The notes below the pieces were generated by a model. That model was not told where the DNA came from. It was given only the letters and a program-made list of their open reading frames with translations, and ran no database searches. DNA of 64,000 bases from Blasia pusilla (lineage: Eukaryota; Marchantiophyta; Marchantiopsida; Blasiales): the NCBI GenBank assembly GCA_050084515.1, contig CM114271.1, positions 1,116,001 to 1,180,000 of the forward strand. The letters run 5' to 3'. Each line of letters begins with the position of its first letter. The first letter of the stretch is position 1. Position numbers and translations under genes: made by a program. This document shows, piece after piece, positions 10,576-20,593 of the stretch.

Positions 10576-11114
10576 CTCCTCATCAACCTCGCCATGCCAT
10601 CTAGCCCCGGTTCTCTTCTTGGCTAGTACATGGGTTCCTACTCAACCCATCAGCATCAAGGTTGGCAACTCCATGTCTATGTACCACCTCGAAGTCATAC
10701 TCCTGTAAGACAAGAGCCCACCGTGCAAGCTTCCATGTAAGCTTGTCAGACTCCATCAACCACTTGAGGGGCTGGTGATCAGTAACAATGGTAAAATGTG
10801 TGTCAAACAAGTAACACCTAAAGTGTCCATCAACCACTTGAGGGGCCAGTGACGATAACAAGGGTAAAATGTGTGCCAAACAAGTAACACCTAAAGTGTG
10901 CCAAGCACTCTCCCTCATATGAACTATAGTGCGGCTCCGTTGCATTATTCGAACGACTTGCATAGGCCACCACAAACTCCATGTGCTCATCATCATGTTG
11001 TGTCAACACCGCTCCAAGTCCCAACCTACTCCAATCAGTGTGTAACTGAAATGGGCGCCCTCTGATAGGTCTTCTCAAGATAGGCGCCGCCACCAATTGG
11101 GCCTTGAGCTCCAC
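10576..11114 (-). pseudogene. RNase H of element B (inverted copy), with internal duplication
   Basis: The frame at 10,830-11,114 gives FQLHTDWSRLGLGAVLTQ (active-site Asp) and SYEGECLA (active-site Glu). 10,601-10,829 gives FTIVTDHQPLKWLM (active-site Asp) and RHGVANLDADGLSR, the end of a Ty3-type RNase H. Between them a block of about 73 bp is present twice in tandem (10,755-10,827 and 10,828-10,903), repeating HFRCYLFxTHFT and shifting the frame. RNase H degrades the RNA template and leaves the polypurine primer. The gene is broken here. Confidence 0.75.
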
Positions 11115-12158
11115 AAAAGCTCTCTCCTGATCATCTCCCTAGTGCCACTCCTGATCTGATTTCAGCAATTGGTTCAAAGGCTTTGCCATAGCACTAAATC
11201 CCTTCACATACCTCCGATAGTAGTTCGCCAATCCCATGAATGCCCGAACTCTACTCACATCTACCGGACGCGGAATAAGTGCAATAGCCTCCACCTTTGC
11301 TTGCTGAACTCCCAAACCATGTGGATAGATCACATGACCCAAGTACTCTACATCCTCATGGAAGAACTTACACTTTCTTGGATGCAAACGTAGACCATGA
11401 GCTTGCAACCGCTCAAACACCATCTGAAAATATATCTGATGCTCCTCCACCGTGTTATTGAACACCAAGATATCATCAATATAACACCGAACAAAATCCA
11501 ACCCTGCTAGGATCTTGTCGATCACTCTCTGAAACTCGGCATGTGCATTCTTCAACCCAAAGGGTAGGAATTTCCACTGGTACAAATAATCCTTGGCATG
11601 AGAGTTGACACCCCAAAATGCTGTCTTGGCCTTGTCACTCTCCCGAATCGGCAATTGATGGTATCCTGCCCGGAGATCCAAAGTACTGAAAATCTTTGCA
11701 TGTCCCACCACATCAAAGATCTCCTCAGGTGTAGGCATGGCATACCTATCGGCCTTGGTCTACCGATTGATAGGACGGTAATCTCCACACATCCGCCTAT
11801 CCGTGTAGTTGCCATGCATATCCTTTTTAGCAGGCATGATAATGGCTGATGCATACTCTCCATGCGACAACTCCATTAATCCAGCCTCCAAAAGGTCCAA
11901 CGTCCTACTCTAAATCACATCCCTCTCCATATCACTATATCGGTAGGTACGACGGAAGATTGCCGTATCACTAGCCAAATCAATCCGTATACCGGGTCCA
12001 ACCAGAGCACCCAACTCCTTCATGCTAAAGGCAAAACAACTCTTATAAGCACGTAGGAACCGTATCAAGCGTCGTTTCTCACCTCCCGTAAGCTTGGGCC
12101 CAAGTAATGGCTCCCAAGTCTCCTCCACTAGCACACTAGAGGGAGAGGACGATGCCAT
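11115..12158 (-). pseudogene. Reverse transcriptase of element B (inverted copy)
   Basis: 11,910-12,158 encodes the linker ahead of RT (ETWEPLLGPKLTGGEKRR). 11,744-11,909 continues through MCGDYRPINR with stops. 11,139-11,738 carries the main RT core: STLDLRAGYHQLPIRE, LPFGLKNAHAEFQRV and the catalytic CYIDDILVF (11,468-11,482), then VRAFMGLANYYRRYVKGF. This is Ty3/gypsy RT, which copies genomic RNA into cDNA. Stops near 11,911 and 11,758, and TAG at 11,136-11,138, break the polyprotein. The plus-strand copy of B has lost RT, so this is the only RT of element B in the window. Confidence 0.85.
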
Positions 12159-12358
12159 TGGCTACTACGCAACCCCCTCACAAGATGGTACACCCTTAGC
12201 TACACCATCATCTGAGCAAATAGCTCCTCCACCAGCATGAGCAACCAACTCCACATGCCCATCCATTACATCCCATTTACTCCAAGGATGCAAAATATTA
12301 CTCTCCTCGCCCCCAGCCGATGCCTCTACCGTCCCGGTAGCCTTCGAGCTCATTACAA
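12159..12358 (-). pseudogene. Linker between methyltransferase and RT of element B (inverted copy, cut)
   Basis: Open frame running into the RT linker with a stop near 12,165. It is glycine/acid-rich and has no recognisable domain. It ends at 12,358, where the inverted half meets the plus-strand gag, so the methyltransferase that should precede it is missing on this strand. Confidence 0.4.
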
Positions 12359-12360
12359 GG

Positions 12361-12727
12361 GGTCTCCAGGCTATATGTCTATCACCCATGGTGGTATTGG
12401 TAGTAGTGCTCCTACTATGCCAGCCAGCCCAACGTTGAGTGGTACGAGTATGAGCCGGAGTGGGGGTACCAGTGGGGGTACTAGTGGAGGTACTAGTGCC
12501 CCACCATCGTTTAGCCCGGTTGCAGAGTTCTTCAAGAGGTTGAAGAAGAACTATCAGGGAGTGAAGACAGGGAAGTTGAGGAGTCTTCAAGAATTTGAGC
12601 GAAAGACTGGTGAAAGTCTTCATGAGGCATACACTCGTATGCGACGCTTGATTTCAGTTACCCAGGGTGTGACTGAGGCTCACGCAGTCCAATTTTGGTA
12701 TGGGATCTTGGACAGAGAGTTGCGCCG
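12361..12727 (+). pseudogene. Gag of element B, C-terminal half (second plus-strand copy)
   Basis: The frame running 12,361-12,872 starts with the same sequence as 7,805 onward (GGTCTCCAGGCTAT). It contains TSGGTSGGTSAPPSFSP, EFFKRLKKNYQGVK, LRSLQEFERKTGES and the stretch ending VTEAHAVQFWYGILD, close to the gag of element C (EFFAELRASYQGVR, LRSIHDFQRRPGES). Gag capsid is the likely role. At about 12,727 the sequence jumps straight to the methyltransferase upstream region in another frame, so nucleocapsid and protease are deleted. The gag and methyltransferase frames overlap across the join. Confidence 0.65.
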
Positions 12728-13640
12728 CAGGAGGCTTGGTGTGAGGCTCTTATACCTCACGAGGAAGAGGAGGCCCCACGGTGGACTCCTACTTCTGGTC
12801 CAGTTGGGTTATCCTCTTTGGTTACTACACCCATTGTATGGCAGTATCCGCCGGAGGGCATTTGTGTGTTAGATCTCTTTGGTGGGATTAGCACTGGTTT
12901 GGCTGTAGTGTTGCAGGCCGGTATTCCTGTGCGGAGATACGTGTATATGGAGCGAGATGCGACGGCCCAGAGAGTCTCATCCCGACATATTGGTTAGTTG
13001 ATGCGGAGATATCCGGAGTTGGTACTGCCATCAGCTATTCGTGGGTACCAGCGTGCTTTGCCGTCACACATTGCATTGTTGGGAACGCATGACCTTGAGA
13101 GGGTTGGTCCTGTGGATTTGGTGATTGTTGGATGGCCATGTCAGGGTCATACACATGCTGGTCGTGGGGAGGGATTACAGGACCCTAGGTCTCAATTGTT
13201 CTGGGAGATCTTACAAGTGTTACGACATCTTCAGGTTCATCAGGCACGTGCTCCAATTTACATTCTGGAGAATGTTCCATTATTGGATGACACTGGGACC
13301 CGGATGATGGAGAGTGTTCATGAGGTGCGGTCTTGGATTAGACCAGCGGTGTTGTTGGATGCAGCGCGAGTTAGCTCGCGTGCACATCGTCCACGCTTGT
13401 GGTGGACAAACTTGTTGCTAAGGGAGGTTCTACGTCGAGCATATGATGGAGTGCAGCGGGATCCTTGCCTTACAGTGGATAGTATCTTGGATAGTGGGCG
13501 ACTTTCTCAGGTGGTGAGGGTTATTGATCGGTCATCCATGGCAGTGGTGAACTGTGTGGGCCAGTCTAGGATGGCACTACCCACATTTGTGAGTTTTCCC
13601 TCGTCACATACCTACAGGGAAGGTGGTCTCGGGCTTGTAT
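12728..13640 (+). CDS. DNMT3-like C5-cytosine DNA methyltransferase of element B
   Basis: One frame, broken only by TAG at 12,995-12,997, carries the cytosine-C5 methyltransferase motifs in order. Motif I is VLDLFGGISTGL (12,866-). Motif IV is GWPCQG, with the catalytic Cys codon at 13,139-13,141 inside DLVIVGWPCQGHTHAG. Motif VI is ILENVP (13,262-13,279). Motif VIII is HRPRLWWTNL (13,385-). ALPTFVSFPSSHTYREGG follows near the end. The pattern DLVIxGxPC, then LFWEIL, then a DAxxVSxxHRxR segment resembles DNMT3/DRM enzymes more than bacterial or MET1 ones. The product would methylate cytosine in DNA, possibly the element's own cDNA or its insertion site. Motifs IX-X are cut off by the fusion at about 13,640 to RNase H sequence. 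Apart from the single stop, the catalytic core is whole. Confidence 0.85.
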
Positions 13641-14101
13641 GGGCTTGCACGGTGGCTCTTGTCTTACAGGAGTATGACTTCGAGGTGGTACATAGACATG
13701 GAGTTGCCAACCTTGATGCTGATGGGTTGAGTAGGAACCCATGTACTAGCCAAGAGGATACAACTGGGGCTAGATGGCATGGCGAGGTTGATGAGGAGAT
13801 GGTGCCAGGTTGGCATGCATCCGCCTTTTTATGTTGGTTAGGGGTGGACTCTAGTATGGAGGACCACATGACATCTTACTCTAGTAAGAGGGTAGATGGC
13901 CTGCTTTCAAATCCTAAGGTTGGAGATGGTGGTAAGGATCAGCTTGATATTCATGATGATGCGTTGGTGTTGGAGTTCCTACGGACCAGTAGGATGCTAG
14001 GCATAGTGAGTGCCAAGGAGCGAGACGGTGTTCTTCGACGTGCTAAGAGGTATCGATTGGAGGGAACACATATTCTCCTTGTGTGGGAGGATGATAGAGT
14101 A
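13641..14101 (+). pseudogene. RNase H tail and linker of element B fused to the methyltransferase
   Basis: In frame with the methyltransferase, the sequence switches at about 13,641 to LVLQEYDFEVVHRHGVANL, the end of RNase H, then to the acidic linker before integrase. It duplicates 10,130-10,732 in opposite orientation. The switch deletes motifs IX-X, the linker and all of RT. The shared bases GCTTGCA at the join suggest microhomology. The frame ends at TGA 14,102-14,104, where the inverted copy has an arginine codon (CGA to TGA, a typical deamination change). Confidence 0.75.
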
Positions 14102-15048
14102 TGAGTAGTGCCGCATTTGGCTCAGAGAGAGCGCATTGTGCGACATGCCCATGAGGAGTTGGGACATTTTGGGATAAAGCGTAGGTATAGCTTACTCCTT
14201 GGTCAATATTGGTGGCATGGCATGCATACTCTGGTGCAGCAGTTGGTGTCACGTTGTATGGTTTGTGACCGGGTGAGGGCATCATTCAATGCCCCTACAC
14301 CACAGTTACACCCTTTTCCTATTGTGGGGTTGGATTACCGTTGGAGTATGGACTTTGTAGGACCGTTACCGTTGAATTTACGACATCATCGATATGTGTT
14401 GGTGATGGTGGAGCACTTCTCCAAGTGGATTGATTTGGTGGCATTACCTGACAAGGCAAGTGAGGGAACGGCGTATGCGTTTCTTGATAGAGTGCTTAGT
14501 CATTTTGGTGCACCAGTTGAGGTGTTGATCGACCAGGATACAGAGTTTCAGGGTGAGTTTGAGGTCTTGTGTGACAAGGCGTTGATTGATCATCGGACCA
14601 CGTCTCGAGATTATCCAGAGGCGGATGGTTTGGCTGAGCGTATGGTTCAGACGGTGAAGAGGGCATTGCGCAAGTATGGCCTACACAAGGGGCATCTTGG
14701 AGACAGGGATATTCAGTTGCCATGGTTAGCCATGGGGTATAGGTTCAGTCGCCAAGCATCCTTGGCTTCCTTCTCACCTTATTTTTTGTTATACGACCGA
14801 GATCCAGACTTGCCAGCATCAATTCGTCAGGAGTCTAGTAACGTGGTGAACTTTAACGACCCAGAGATGTGGATGAGAGTGTGATCTCAGCGGGCAGAGC
14901 TCTTTCGTAGAGTTATGCCAAGAGCCTTTGAGAATCTTGCCATTGCTCAACACAGGGATACAATGCGGTATGCAACCATTCAAGGTGGAGGTTATCAACC
15001 ATCGATTCGTAGGTTCCATGTGGGGGACTATGTCTATTTGCAGCAGAC
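14102..15048 (+). pseudogene. DDE integrase of element B (plus-strand copy)
   Basis: After the TGA at 14,102 the frame continues to 14,884 with the HHCC part (HAHEELGHFG ... CMVC), MDFVGPL, DQDTEF and GLAERMV, so all three catalytic acidic residues are present. After TGA 14,882-14,884 it continues as SQRAELFRRVMPRAFEN and ends at GDYVYLQQ (15,045). The PHD part is missing: the sequence folds back on itself in a 16 bp palindrome (15,025-15,063) and jumps to the terminal repeats. It differs from the inverted copy at only a handful of residues, and the two form 1.4 kb inverted arms. Confidence 0.85.
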
Positions 15049-15063
15049 AAATAGACATAGTCC
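15025..15063. repeat. Perfect 16 bp palindrome at a deletion junction in element B
   Basis: Left arm 15,025-15,040 (GGACTATGTCTATTTG), 7-base loop CAGCAGA, right arm 15,048-15,063, the exact reverse complement. The left arm is integrase coding sequence; the right arm has no counterpart in the other copies at this place. A template switch (snap-back) during DNA synthesis explains it. Confidence 0.9.
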
Positions 15064-15480
15064 GTAGATTTGCCGAAGTGTCTAGGTAGAGATTCGGTTT
15101 CATAGATAGGGTTGGGGGTTACTCCGTTGAGAGTGACTTTTCTAGTAGGGCCCTTTCTTAGGTTGGAGAATATAGTGTGGAGGGCACTCAAAGAACAGTT
15201 AGTTCTTTGAGTTGAGCCTGTTGCGTTGGGAGTTAGCCTTGGTAGTGAGTAGAGCTCTTGGCTATGGTGGTTCCCGCAACATTCGACCTCGATTCTCCCA
15301 TCGTGAAGTGGGTTTGGCTCGATTGTATTTGATTCTATACGTGTTTTATGACAATAGGTCTTTCACGGATTTCAGTTGTGATACACTTGTATTTGTGGAT
15401 GCTCTCGTCTACGTTATGCATGTAGGTGAGTATGGTATGTCAGCGATGGATGTTGTATGACGATGTGGATTTGCACGACA
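15064..15480 (+). repeat. 3' terminal repeats of element B (A2 remnant and B2)
   Basis: 15,064-15,375 matches segment A of element B (GTGTCTAGGTAGAGA, then GGGTTGGGGGTTACTC), and 15,376-15,480 matches its U segment, ending GCACGACA. The U1 copy and the purine tract are missing because of the jump at 15,048. Only 14 bases (15,481-15,494) separate this end from the start of element C. Confidence 0.7.
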
Positions 15481-15494
15481 ATCAAGATAGAATT

Positions 15495-16010
15495 TGTCAC
15501 GTCTCTTAGGATAGATCGGTGGGATCTAGTAGAGCGCCTTTGTGAGTAGCGGAGGACAGGCTCAATAGGTCAAGGATGACTTGCTCAGGCCACAGGAAAC
15601 TTGAGAGAGCAGGTTTCCACTTCGTTTCGGCTCATTTGGAGCCATATTGAGGAACTTATTATTTCAGGTACGTACCATTTTGAGTATGTGATCGACTTTC
15701 TATTTTTGGTAAGTGGACCTTGACCTCCTACATGAGGTCAAGAGCCAAGGAGGTGACTTGGGAGCATAGGTTACCATGTAGAGAGCTTGGGAGAGGGGAA
15801 GGGTATACTTCAAAGAGAGAGAAAGAGCTTGAGATCTCATTCTCTCTTTGTTGAACTTCTTGGCATAAAGCAGCGGAGCTATGATCCCTTGCCTTGTGAG
15901 TGTAATCCAAGCCTCTCATTAGGAGAGTGGGTTTGGTTTGACATGAGAAAGAGTGCACACCTTTGAGAGCTATGGTGTGAGATGGTGTAGAGAGAGATTG
16001 GATCTTACTT
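15495..16010 (+). repeat. 5' terminal segment A1 of element C
   Basis: This matches A2 at 25,464-25,979 along its whole length (starts TGTCACGTCTC and TGTCATGTCTC; both end near GGATCTTACTT), and also element E on the minus strand from 45,340. There is no C-type U segment before it: the preceding U (15,376-15,480) is of B type and belongs to the end of element B. After 16,010 the sequence runs on into leader. Confidence 0.75.
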
Positions 16011-18006
16011 TAAAAAGAGAGGATGAGAGAGTGAGAGAGCTTCATGGAGAAGCTTGCTGGTCATTCACTTTTTTTGGAGGTTGGGGACCGTGTTCCCCAT
16101 TCAGCGGCTCATGGGAGTGCTCACCGGAGCAAGGGCTACTTTGATTGTTCTTTGCATTTGCCGATTTTTCATGTGGAAGAGTGGCACGCGAAAGCGCTGC
16201 CCAATTTTTGATAGGGATTGCTTATGGGGGCGAGTTGCCCCATGTTGGTACTCTCGGGAGCACCATGTAGCTTGTTGATTTGCATTTTTTAGGTTTTGAC
16301 ATTTTTGTTGGGAGAAATCAGCGCAGAAGCGCTGCCAGCTTTTTATAGGAGAAAGAGACATTGGGCTTTACGACAGTCCCTATCAGTTTTTACTGGAATG
16401 TTCAATTCTAAATATTTTTTGACGTTATTGTAGATCATGAACCTTTGTACCATGTGCAACAAAAAATGCATAATTTGGAGTTGCAAGCAAAAAGTTATGG
16501 TCAATCTTAAAAAATTGCCATTGCTAGGCGATTTTTTGGGTTAAATTGTTCAAACCCTAAACTAGCCGCCACGCCGGCGGTGGCCGTCTCCTTCATAGTC
16601 ACCGTCAACGGTCCGCCGTCGATGGGCAACCCTCACCGCCAACGGTCAACCGTCACTGATATAGGTCAACTGTCATCGTCATTGGTCGTCCGTCACCATC
16701 AACGGTCAACCATCATCGTCAACGATCCACTATCCGTGGTCCACCCTTTGACCCTAAATCATGGAGTTCATAATGGAGATAGAGCAGATGAGTTCATTCA
16801 AAAATATTCTACAATTTAGATACAAGAAGTTGCCACTTATGGATCGCCAAGAGTTCAATTACCCAGCATCTCACTCTATGAAGTTTCTGAGATTCCTACG
16901 ATCTGGCCAACAATACAGACAACACCAAGAGATGAGTTAACTACCAATACCCTTATTCAAGATGGATTATTGGACCCTCAACATGAAGTCATCAATAATG
17001 CCTCAACTCTTTGAAATATTTGGAGTAAAGTAATCTTAAGAGTGGATATTTTTCCATTTGCACTTGATGAAAGCATGTTATCGTCACCGTCATCGGTCGT
17101 CCGTCACCATCAACGGTCCATCGTGTGTTGTCCACCCTTTGGTTGCCATTGCCGCCGTTATGGAGTGGAGGTCTTCCACGACGTTCGTTGATTCTTTGAC
17201 TTGCGTCACCACCACGTACTTTGTTTTGGCCGCCACCTTCATCGCAACTTCGTCACAACCAGTGATAGCAGATGACCTCCGGTTATGGTGATTGAGTTTT
17301 AATTTCATGTTGTTATGTTGTGATTGGTAGTTGATCGACGATGATCAAGAACCGTGCGGTGACGCCCATAGCCGCCGATTGCTGCACCATGTCGCTCGTG
17401 GCCGCACCGCACCGTCTCGATTGCACAACCGCTTCTTCACTCAGGAGCAAAGCGTGTGAATTGCTCATTGAGGAGGGTATGCCCCCGAGTGCCACACCCC
17501 TTTCCTGAGTGCCGTGTTGTTTGTAGCCATTCCATGATGCAATTGCCGCACCGGACCGCTCCACCTGCACCACACATCGAGGAGGTTGAGCAACATTAGT
17601 ATGAGAGGAGTACGACTTGCTGATTGGAGGAGTTATCTTCGCGACCGAGTTGGGGTCGAGATTTGTAATTGTCGAGGAGCGACATCGCCATTATTGTCAG
17701 GTTGCCCATTCTGGTCTCTTACCCTGCATGTGTGAGGGATTTCAAAATATTGGGAAGTTATTTTTGATATAGGCTTTCGTGTTGATGCTAGGAGCATCAA
17801 TGATGTATGGGTTTAGGGGACATAGACCTGTGTGGGATGTCTAGAGTTGAGGATGGTTTGTCGATGAGACGATAGATCAGTTATTTGCCGCACCACGCTG
17901 CTTGTTGCCCATAACACACGTCTCAGTGAGAGAGTGTAGATTGAGAGCCGCATGTTTAGTTTGAGTGATTGAAGGATTACTCGTGAGATTGAGAGTGATT
18001 GTGTGA
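16011..18006 (+). other. Leader of element C, with short GGTC/CGTC repeats
   Basis: About 2 kb with no convincing coding frame. 16,011-16,400 aligns with element E (minus strand, about 43,800-43,460), for example GGCACGCGAAA and AGCGCAGAAGCGCTGCC. 16,600-16,745 and 17,081-17,150 are degenerate repeats of a unit like CACCRTCAACGGTC. The repeats are split by a 316 bp piece of Helitron coding sequence (16,765-17,080). 17,160-18,006 has no feature that can be named. Confidence 0.5.
16765..17080 (+). repeat. Fragment of Helitron 1 coding sequence inside the leader of element C
   Basis: It matches 1,041-1,351 over its whole length, about 93 percent by eye (for example both contain CAAGAAGTTGCCACTTATGG). 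It starts and stops abruptly; at 17,080 the leader repeats resume. Many differences are C/T or G/A. The fragment is in the same orientation as both elements. Confidence 0.85.
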
Positions 18007-18830
18007 GAGGGGCACGAGGGCCATCACGGCATCTTTCAGGATTTTGAGAGGCGAGGTAGTGAACCTGAGAGTAGCTCTAGAGGGTTTCGGAGTGGTGCGA
18101 GGTTTCGAGGGCCTCCACCTGAGAGATCACCTCGATCTCCTTCTGTGACTTCTTCAGATGAGGGAGAGCGTATAGAGGAGTGTGTTATTGATCCACCATA
18201 CACATTGAGTGGTCCTACCAGTTGGGCGTACGATATGGACGACCGGGGTAGAGGATCGCGTAGGTTTTCGGGTGTTGTAGGCACTATAGAGCTACACGAC
18301 TTTATTGCGGAGTTTAGGAGTTAGTGTGACTCACAGCGGGGCTAGGAACTCTAGAGAGTTCAACCTATTTACAACATGGACCGGTATGTTGCAATATTTA
18401 GAGGGGGCGCCCATGCACGATTACCATGAGTTCTTCCACATATATGCCCAAGAGATTGAGGCATGGCGACTCTACTACGACCGACACTATGTGTCATGGA
18501 CGGAGCCGTTCCCAAATGAGGAGGAGGATTCAGGAGTGGTTACTTCCTCTTCTACTAGTGATGTTTTAGGAGGGATCACTCATAGTGGAGCAATTGCACC
18601 ATCCAGTCGGGTTCGTCCTAGGTTCAACCCCGTGATTGAGTTCTTCGCTGAGTTGAGGGCGAGCTACCAAGGGGTACGAACGGAGAAGTTACGGAGCATC
18701 CATGACTTCCAGAGGCGCCCGGGTGAGAGTTTGCGTGAGGCTTACACTTGCTTGCGCCGGTTGATCAATGTTACTTAGGGGGTGACAGAGGCTCAGGCTA
18801 TCCAATCATGGTACGCGATGTTGGACTAGA
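18007..18830 (+). pseudogene. Gag capsid region of element C
   Basis: Open from 18,007 in one frame to a TAG at about 18,322, then 18,305-18,778 continues in another frame. The N-terminal part is arginine/serine-rich (FERRGSEPESSSRGFRSG), followed by VGTIELHDFIAEF. The capsid part is LFTTWTGMLQYLEG, MHDYHEFFHIY, EFFAELRASYQGVR and LREAYTCLRRLINVT. No start ATG is obvious, and the N-terminus is probably lost to mutation. The role would be packaging of element RNA. The same domain in element B lies at 7,400-8,230 and 12,361-12,727. Confidence 0.65.
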
Positions 18831-19530
18831 CACTGCGGATACCGGTTCAAGAGGGGGTGCTCCTTATGAATACCTCCCCTACGTTGAGAGATGTTATTAG
18901 AATATTGAGAATGCTGAGAATATTGAGCGCAACATGGCGGAGGAGAGCGTAGCCACCATGGGTTCTGGGCGAGAGCAGTCACGATTGTCTGCAACACCAA
19001 TGCAGCAACGTGGATTCCGAGATAGGTCAACTGTGGAACCACGAGCTTAGGGAGGATACCGGGACGCAGTGCCATATATACCTGCACCTTCATATGCGGC
19101 TCAGCAGCAGCTGCCTATGATTACTTGTTGGTCATGTGGTAGAGCCCATCATCATCGCGATTGCACTCGTCTGGGTCACGGACGTGTGCCTCAGCATGGA
19201 GGAGGAGATGGTGCTACACCAAGAGGCTATCAATGTGACTATTATCAGAGGTATGGTCAAACATGCGCTAGGTGTTTCAGTTTACATCCTGAATTACGTC
19301 CGAACCAAGGGCCAGAGAGGGCACGAGAGCAAGTAGTTAGTCCGGGTGGGCCTGGAGATCGTGCACCAGGTGGTCCTCTTGGGGGACGAGGAGCTGGAGC
19401 TGCCCGACAGGGTGGTGGAGCTGCCCTTGGAGGAGGTAGAGTCCCACCACTTAGATACGTTGAGGGAGACGCCGGACGTGAGGTTGCGATGGCTGCTCAG
19501 ATACAACAGCTATAAGAGCAGATTGCCGCT
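18831..19530 (+). pseudogene. Gag nucleocapsid region of element C (short zinc knuckle)
   Basis: Continues gag with stops at about 18,828 and 19,048. At 19,069-19,515 a frame encodes CWSCGRAHHHRDC, a CCHC-like knuckle that is one residue short between the second Cys and the His (CX2C-X3-H-X4-C), then CARCFSLHPELRP and a glycine/arginine-rich tail. Zinc knuckles bind RNA. The missing residue may be decay. Element B has lost this part. Confidence 0.55.
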
Positions 19531-20148
19531 ATGGCATTGAGGTTACCCAATGCCGGATCCGTGGCATCGACATCACATGGAGCAGCCAGGGATATAGAGG
19601 ATCCTGGTTGGATGTGCGGGATTGCCCAGATAGAGACCGTTGCGGTTGTGACGCGTGGAGCAAACGTAGAGTTGGATCCACAACGAGGGGAAGCCAAGAA
19701 ACACACTAGGCTTCCTCAATCTTTCACGTTGTCCGAGGCGATGAGGATCCCATCGATGGGTGCCGATCATAATTCTTGGAGAGTTGGTGATGTTGTTGGT
19801 GTGAAGGCACGGAGGGCGATGGGAGAAGCGAGTGTGACAAGTCCTATTGCTGATGCTCAGGAGGAGCATGTGTCGAGCATGTTGTTGGGGGCGGCCACTG
19901 TTGTGTACCGCACTTCTTTATTTCCTACTTCCGATGTTATGACGTTGGGGGGTACGCCCGCCGAGGCTTTTCGGCTGGCGGCTTCATTATGTGAGTGCGG
20001 AGTTGGAGTTCCTGCATCACGTTTAGAGGTGATTGTAGAGGAGGTGATGGACATGCCCTTGGATCGGATGCTCGGGCCGTCCACGTCATATTCATGGCTG
20101 GCTGCAGCTGCTAGGATGGCGGAGATGCCCGTTGACCCGCGATAGAGT
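19531..20148 (+). pseudogene. Unassigned linker region between gag and protease of element C
   Basis: A 204-codon open frame with no recognised domain: alanine/valine-rich with scattered charged residues (SFTLSEAMRIPSMG, EVIVEEVMDMPLDRMLG). It lies in sense between nucleocapsid and protease, so it is probably part of the polyprotein. Its openness over 600 bp in an otherwise damaged element suggests real coding origin. Confidence 0.45.
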
Positions 20149-20593
20149 GTGTGATGGCTTCTCCTGGTGTTGTGTTGCTAGATAACCGAGGAGAGGTCTT
20201 CCAATTGGTGAGTTCCGAAGGTAGAGCTTTTAGTCCGCAACGGGTCTTGTTGGATTCAAGAGCACAACCCCTGATGTTGGGGAAAGCATGATTCATAGGA
20301 TTGGGCTTGACGAGAGCCGATGTAGAGCGTTATCCATTTCGGATACAGACATCCTTAGGTGGAGCAAGTACCACACATTATATCACCCGACAAGAGGTCG
20401 TGGTGAGGATTCGCGTGAGACATCCTATAGATGAGTCTATGGTGCGAGCCAAGGCAATAGTGACAAATATAGAGTCTACGACGTCTTGGTTGGTGGAGCA
20501 GTGTTATACCCGATGGGGTTTTCCCTTGATGAGTGGCAAGAGTTAGCATCCTACAGACCAGGATGGCAATCAGATGATGGGCGCCTTAACTCA
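20149..20593 (+). pseudogene. Aspartic protease-like segment of element C
   Basis: The frame 20,149-20,290 has VLLDSRAQPLMLGKA. In retropepsins the first residues of the site read D-S/T-G; here AGA stands where GGA would give glycine, a G-to-A change that should abolish activity. A TGA follows at about 20,289, and 20,301-20,546 continues as IGLGLTRADVERYPFRIQTS. Its position between gag and the methyltransferase agrees with a gypsy protease. Identification rests on this one motif. Confidence 0.5.

Larger units (their letters stand above)
2149..15480 (+). mobile_element. Element B: methyltransferase-encoding gypsy-like retroelement, rearranged
   Basis: The element starts at TGTCATGACC (2,149) inside Helitron 1 and ends at GCACGACA (15,480), next to element C. 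Read left to right: A-type terminal segment (2,149-2,348); leader (2,349-about 3,240); a foreign gypsy fragment A (about 3,245-7,399); gag (7,400-8,230); an inverted 3' half (8,231-12,358: terminal repeats, PHD, integrase, RNase H, RT on the minus strand); then again on the plus strand gag (12,361-12,727), methyltransferase (12,728-13,640), RNase H tail and integrase (13,642-15,048) and terminal repeats (15,064-15,480). The plus-strand part has lost nucleocapsid/protease and RT by internal deletions. The layout is what a fold-back rearrangement or self-integration of the cDNA would give. Every coding part carries at least one stop or frameshift. Confidence 0.7.

Noticed and set aside
12359-12623. 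Minus-strand frame crossing into plus-strand gag
   Set aside because: Only the part at 12,159-12,358 is genuine linker of the inverted copy; the rest is antisense of gag.
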